Shown here: positions 60,920 through 64,000 of the stretch, piece after piece | How positions within the stretch are numbered: the first letter of the stretch is position 1 | How the letters are laid out: each line of letters opens with the position of its first letter | Source of the DNA: Actinomycetes bacterium | GTDB lineage: Bacteria; Actinomycetota; Acidimicrobiia; Acidimicrobiales; RAAP-2 | DNA: 64,000 nt | NCBI GenBank assembly: GCA_021793395.1 | Contig: JAJYSU010000002.1 | Span: 22,766 to 86,765, forward strand | Direction: 5' to 3' | Notes under the pieces: model-generated | What the model saw: only the letters and a program-made list of their open reading frames with translations | Databases searched by the model: none | Told to the model about the DNA's origin: nothing | Translations under genes and position numbers: made by a program

Positions 60920-60992
60920 TAGGGCCGGTGGGGATCGAACCCACGACCGAGGGATTATGAGTCCCCTGCTCTAACCACTGAGCTACGGCCCT
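60920..60992 (-). tRNA. tRNA with CAT anticodon, most like tRNA-Ile2 (lysidine-type)
   Basis: AGGGCCGTAGCTCAGTGGTTAGAGCAGGGGACTCATAATCCCTCGGTCGTGGGTTCGATCCCCACCGGCCCTA; resembles E. coli tRNA-Ile2 AGCTCAGTGGTTAGAGCAGGCGACTCATAATCGC. Confidence 0.9.
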
Positions 60993-61029
60993 TCGACACA
61001 CGACCACGCCGACTCACGCGACGAGCAAC

Positions 61030-61105
61030 TGGCTCCCAGAGCAGGACTCGAACCTGCAACCTAGCGATTAACAGTCGCTTGCTCTGCCAATTGAGCTATC
61101 TGGGA
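61030..61105 (-). tRNA. tRNA-Asn(GTT), CCA encoded
   Basis: TCCCAGATAGCTCAATTGGCAGAGCAAGCGACTGTTAATCGCTAGGTTGCAGGTTCGAGTCCTGCTCTGGGAGCCA. Confidence 0.97.
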
Positions 61106-61147
61106 ATGAGCCCGAGGGCATTGACACTGTAGCACCGACCCTGGTCT

Positions 61148-61984
61148 TCACTGGTGGTCGAACCACGCCAAGAGCCGGTCCGCGGCGGGGCTCTCACGCA
61201 CGGCACGTCGGCAGCGTTCGATGCGCTTAGTCATACCCTGGCGAGTGATGCCCTTAGAACGAGCAATCTCGTCCATCGACATGACTCGGAAGGTGTACTG
61301 CCAGAAAGCGTCAAAGTCGTCACCGCATCGACGCCGGAGTTCATCGATGACCCACGAGGGAGCGTCGGCCAGATCGGGCACGTCCGGCGGCGCGGCCAGA
61401 TCGGGAAGTGGTGCGCTCTCGTAACGCCGCGCGTGGAGTTCTCGGCTGACGTGGAGCACCTCATCGGCCGCCGCCAGCGAGATCCCGAGGGAGCTCGCGA
61501 CGAACTCGCGCGTGAGGGGCCGCCCGTCACTCGCTCGTTCGAGTTTCTGTAGGGCCAGAACGCGGCGCATCTCGGTGTCGGTGAGCCCGGCCTGCTGCTG
61601 AATAGCCTGATTGACGAGCTTCATAATCCAGTAGTTCGCGTACGTCGCGAAGCGAACCCCTCGGCTCGGATCGAAACGCTGCAGGGCGTTCACGAGTCCC
61701 TCCACTCCCGCTGCTTCGAGATCCTCGTTACCGAATCGATACCCCCGCTCCTGGACGCGCGCACGCACTAGCCCGCACGTGGCACGCAGGAGCGCCGACT
61801 CCGCCTCCTGGCCCGCGTGGCGCGCGCGACGCAGTCGCCGCCGCGTGGCGTCGTCAATCTCCTCGGAGGACTCGAGCCTGGCGACGGCGTTGCGTCCTCG
61901 TACGATGACCGGATACAGCCGCCGCTCCTCCTCGAGCGCGAGCGGCGGGGACATCTCGAGACCCCCCACGAAGCGGCCCGTCAC
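61148..61984 (-). CDS. Small sigma-70 family RNA polymerase sigma factor
   Basis: EDLEAAGVEGLVNALQRFDPSRGVRFATYANYWIMKLVNQAI (region 2); C-terminal HTH SMDEIARSKGITRQGMTKRIERCRRAV. Confidence 0.85.
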   Translation of the reverse strand: MTGRFVGGLEMSPPLALEEERRLYPVIVRGRNAVARLESSEEIDDATRRRLRRARHAGQEAESALLRATCGLVRARVQERGYRFGNEDLEAAGVEGLVNALQRFDPSRGVRFATYANYWIMKLVNQAIQQQAGLTDTEMRRVLALQKLERASDGRPLTREFVASSLGISLAAADEVLHVSRELHARRYESAPLPDLAAPPDVPDLADAPSWVIDELRRRCGDDFDAFWQYTFRVMSMDEIARSKGITRQGMTKRIERCRRAVRESPAADRLLAWFDHQ

Positions 61985-63783
61985 GACGCCCTCGCCTCGC
62001 GAGCGATGAGCCAGTCACGCAGATCATCTTCACCACGACGCGCCTCGACGGTCCCCAACCACTCGAGCCGCTCCTTCACGTCGCGAATCGTCACGTTCGC
62101 CACCTCGGGCGTCACTTCGCCGCGTCGCAACTGTGCCTCGAGTTCGCGCAAGGCCGTGCGCGTGGCGTGACGGATCAGTTGCGACACCACCGCCGCCACG
62201 GCCTCATCGCCTACTTCATCCGCCTCGTCCACGACGACGCGAGCCAACACTCCGGCGGCCTCAATGTCCCCACACGCCGTGAGCCGATCAATTGCCTCAC
62301 TCGCGGACCCTCCCTCGCAGAGCGCGTCAAAGACCCGGCGTTGCAGGGGATCGACGAAGTACGCGGGCACGAAGCGGTCGCGAGCCTGGGCCACGTGCAC
62401 CCACAGCCGCAAGGCCTCCTGGCCCGGGCGCGGTAGCGACGTCGGCGAGCGGGCGATGGAGTCCGCGGCGGCCGGCGCTGGCGCCGGTGCGTCACGCGGA
62501 CCCTCGCTCAAGCGCTGGCGCAACGTGGGCGCCTCGAGGCGCAGGCGGTCGGCCACCTCCATCACGTACTGATCGCGCACCAGCTCACTCGGGTGCTCGC
62601 GAAGGACCACCAGAGCCGACTCGGCCGCCCGCGCTCGCCCCTCCACCGTAGACACGTTGGCCGCCTCGAGAACCCGCTCGAGGCGAAACGCAAGGAAGGG
62701 GATCGCCTCGGCGACCGCGCGGCGTAGCGCGTCAGGATCGCGCTGGGCGAGTTCGGCGGGATCGGTCCCGCGTGGTAGACGCGCCACCGCCACGTCCACC
62801 TCGTGCTGACGCTCCCACTGATAGACCGAGGCCGCCGCGCTCTGGCCCGCCTGATCCGCGTCGTAGGCGAGGACGATCCGTTGAGCGAAGTTGCGCATTG
62901 TACGAAAGTGCTCCTCGCCCAGAGCCGTCCCACACGTCGCCACCGCACGGGTCACGCCGGCGGCGAAGAGTGCGATCACGTCGGTGTAGCCCTCGCACAC
63001 GACGATTTCTCCGGACTTGATCACGTCCTCCTTGGCCCAGTTGAGCGCGTACAGGGTACGGCGCTTGGAGTAAATGGGGGTCTCGGGACTGTTCTTGTAC
63101 TTCGCCTCCACGCGGGCCGTAGAGTCGCGACCGGGCAGGATCCGCCCGCCCAGTGCTACCGGGTGGCCCGCCGGATCCAGGATCGGAAAGATGATCCGTG
63201 CCCGCATCGCGTCCTGATGGCGACCACGCTGATTGATGAAGCCCAGTCCGGTACCGGTCAGGACTCGCGCAGTAAGGTGCAACGCGCGCGCCAGCGCGTC
63301 CCACTCGTCGGGCGCCCAGCCGAGGCGAAACTGGCGAGCAAGGTCGCCACCGATCCCGCGCGAGGTCAAGTACTCACGCGCGGGCCGGGCGTCGGGTGCG
63401 TGCAGGAGTCGATCGTGATACCAGTCGACGGCGGCGGACATCGCCCCCAGCAGTTCCTGACGCTCGTGTCGTGCGGCGCTGGCGTTCGCGTCCTCGTGCA
63501 ACTCAATGCCCGCGCGGTCGGCCAGTTGGCGCACCGCGTCCACGAAGTCGAGATGCTGTACCTCGCGCACGAAAGTGATCGCGTCACCCGACGCACGACA
63601 GCCAAAACAGTAGTAACGGCCCTCCTCCGCGTTGACGGAGAACGAGGGCGTCTTCTCGGCGTGGAAGGGGCACAGTCCGCTCCACCGGCGCCCACTCTTC
63701 TTCAGTGCCACGTGCTCGCTGATCAGGGCCACAATATCCGTGGCGGCACGCACCTGCGCGATGTCGCCGTCCGAGAGAGCCAT
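61981..63783 (-). CDS. dnaG: DNA primase
   Basis: RWSGLCPFHAEKTPSFSVNAEEGRYYCFGC; VCEGYTDVIALFAAGV; LAYDADQAGQ. Confidence 0.97.
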   Translation of the reverse strand: MALSDGDIAQVRAATDIVALISEHVALKKSGRRWSGLCPFHAEKTPSFSVNAEEGRYYCFGCRASGDAITFVREVQHLDFVDAVRQLADRAGIELHEDANASAARHERQELLGAMSAAVDWYHDRLLHAPDARPAREYLTSRGIGGDLARQFRLGWAPDEWDALARALHLTARVLTGTGLGFINQRGRHQDAMRARIIFPILDPAGHPVALGGRILPGRDSTARVEAKYKNSPETPIYSKRRTLYALNWAKEDVIKSGEIVVCEGYTDVIALFAAGVTRAVATCGTALGEEHFRTMRNFAQRIVLAYDADQAGQSAAASVYQWERQHEVDVAVARLPRGTDPAELAQRDPDALRRAVAEAIPFLAFRLERVLEAANVSTVEGRARAAESALVVLREHPSELVRDQYVMEVADRLRLEAPTLRQRLSEGPRDAPAPAPAAADSIARSPTSLPRPGQEALRLWVHVAQARDRFVPAYFVDPLQRRVFDALCEGGSASEAIDRLTACGDIEAAGVLARVVVDEADEVGDEAVAAVVSQLIRHATRTALRELEAQLRRGEVTPEVANVTIRDVKERLEWLGTVEARRGEDDLRDWLIAREARAS

Positions 63784-63842
63784 GCCAGTAACGTACCGTC
63801 TCGGTGACGCGAGCGTGCGAGGCGCTACCTAGACTGCCCTCC

Positions 63843-64000
63843 ATGTCCGAATTCGCCGTCGAGGCGCTCAACGTGGTGCGTACCTTCGACAATGGTACGC
63901 TGCGGGCCCTCGACGGCGTCTCGCTCCACGTGCCGCGCGGCGAGGTCTTCGGGCTACTGGGACCCAACGGGTCGGGCAAGACCACGATGGTAGATCGGAA
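63843..64000 (+). CDS. ABC transporter ATP-binding protein, 5' part only
   Basis: [52 protein letters not shown]; Walker A; runs off the window. Confidence 0.88.
   Translation, partial: MSEFAVEALNVVRTFDNGTLRALDGVSLHVPRGEVFGLLGPNGSGKTTMVDR

Overview
High-GC actinobacterial chromosome segment; gene content suggests Acidimicrobiia or a relative, which is an inference only. Most of the window is ordinary backbone: nrdJ, glpK, purK-purE, a pspA-htpX-pspAB operon, fumC, nfo, rplS-trmD-rimM-khpA-rpsP-ffh-ftsY-smc, mutM-rnc-acp-plsX-rpmF, coaD-rsmD-recG, rpmB, thiL, GTP-dependent PEPCK and dnaG-sigma factor. Two accessory zones stand out. (1) A 5.5-kb decayed island (about 10.13-15.66 kb) lies between the 3' end of an intact tRNA-Gly(TCC) and a 49-bp near-copy of that 3' end. 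It holds pseudogenes and no recognisable integrase. (2) A 2.4-kb segment (about 16.3-18.8 kb) is bracketed by a 103-bp direct repeat. It carries a Phd-like antitoxin/PIN toxin pair, an IS110 transposase relic, a frameshifted lipoprotein and a 22-bp perfect palindrome. Other observations are a tandem NrdR-type operator at a well-formed nrdJ promoter, an ISL3 transposase relic beside two tRNA genes, an atypical small sigma factor overlapping dnaG, and a DEI-repeat tail on KhpA. I did not find a clearly new multi-gene system; the repeat-bracketed segment and the tRNA-Gly island are the best candidates for follow-up. All family calls are from reading the translations by eye; no database search was run.
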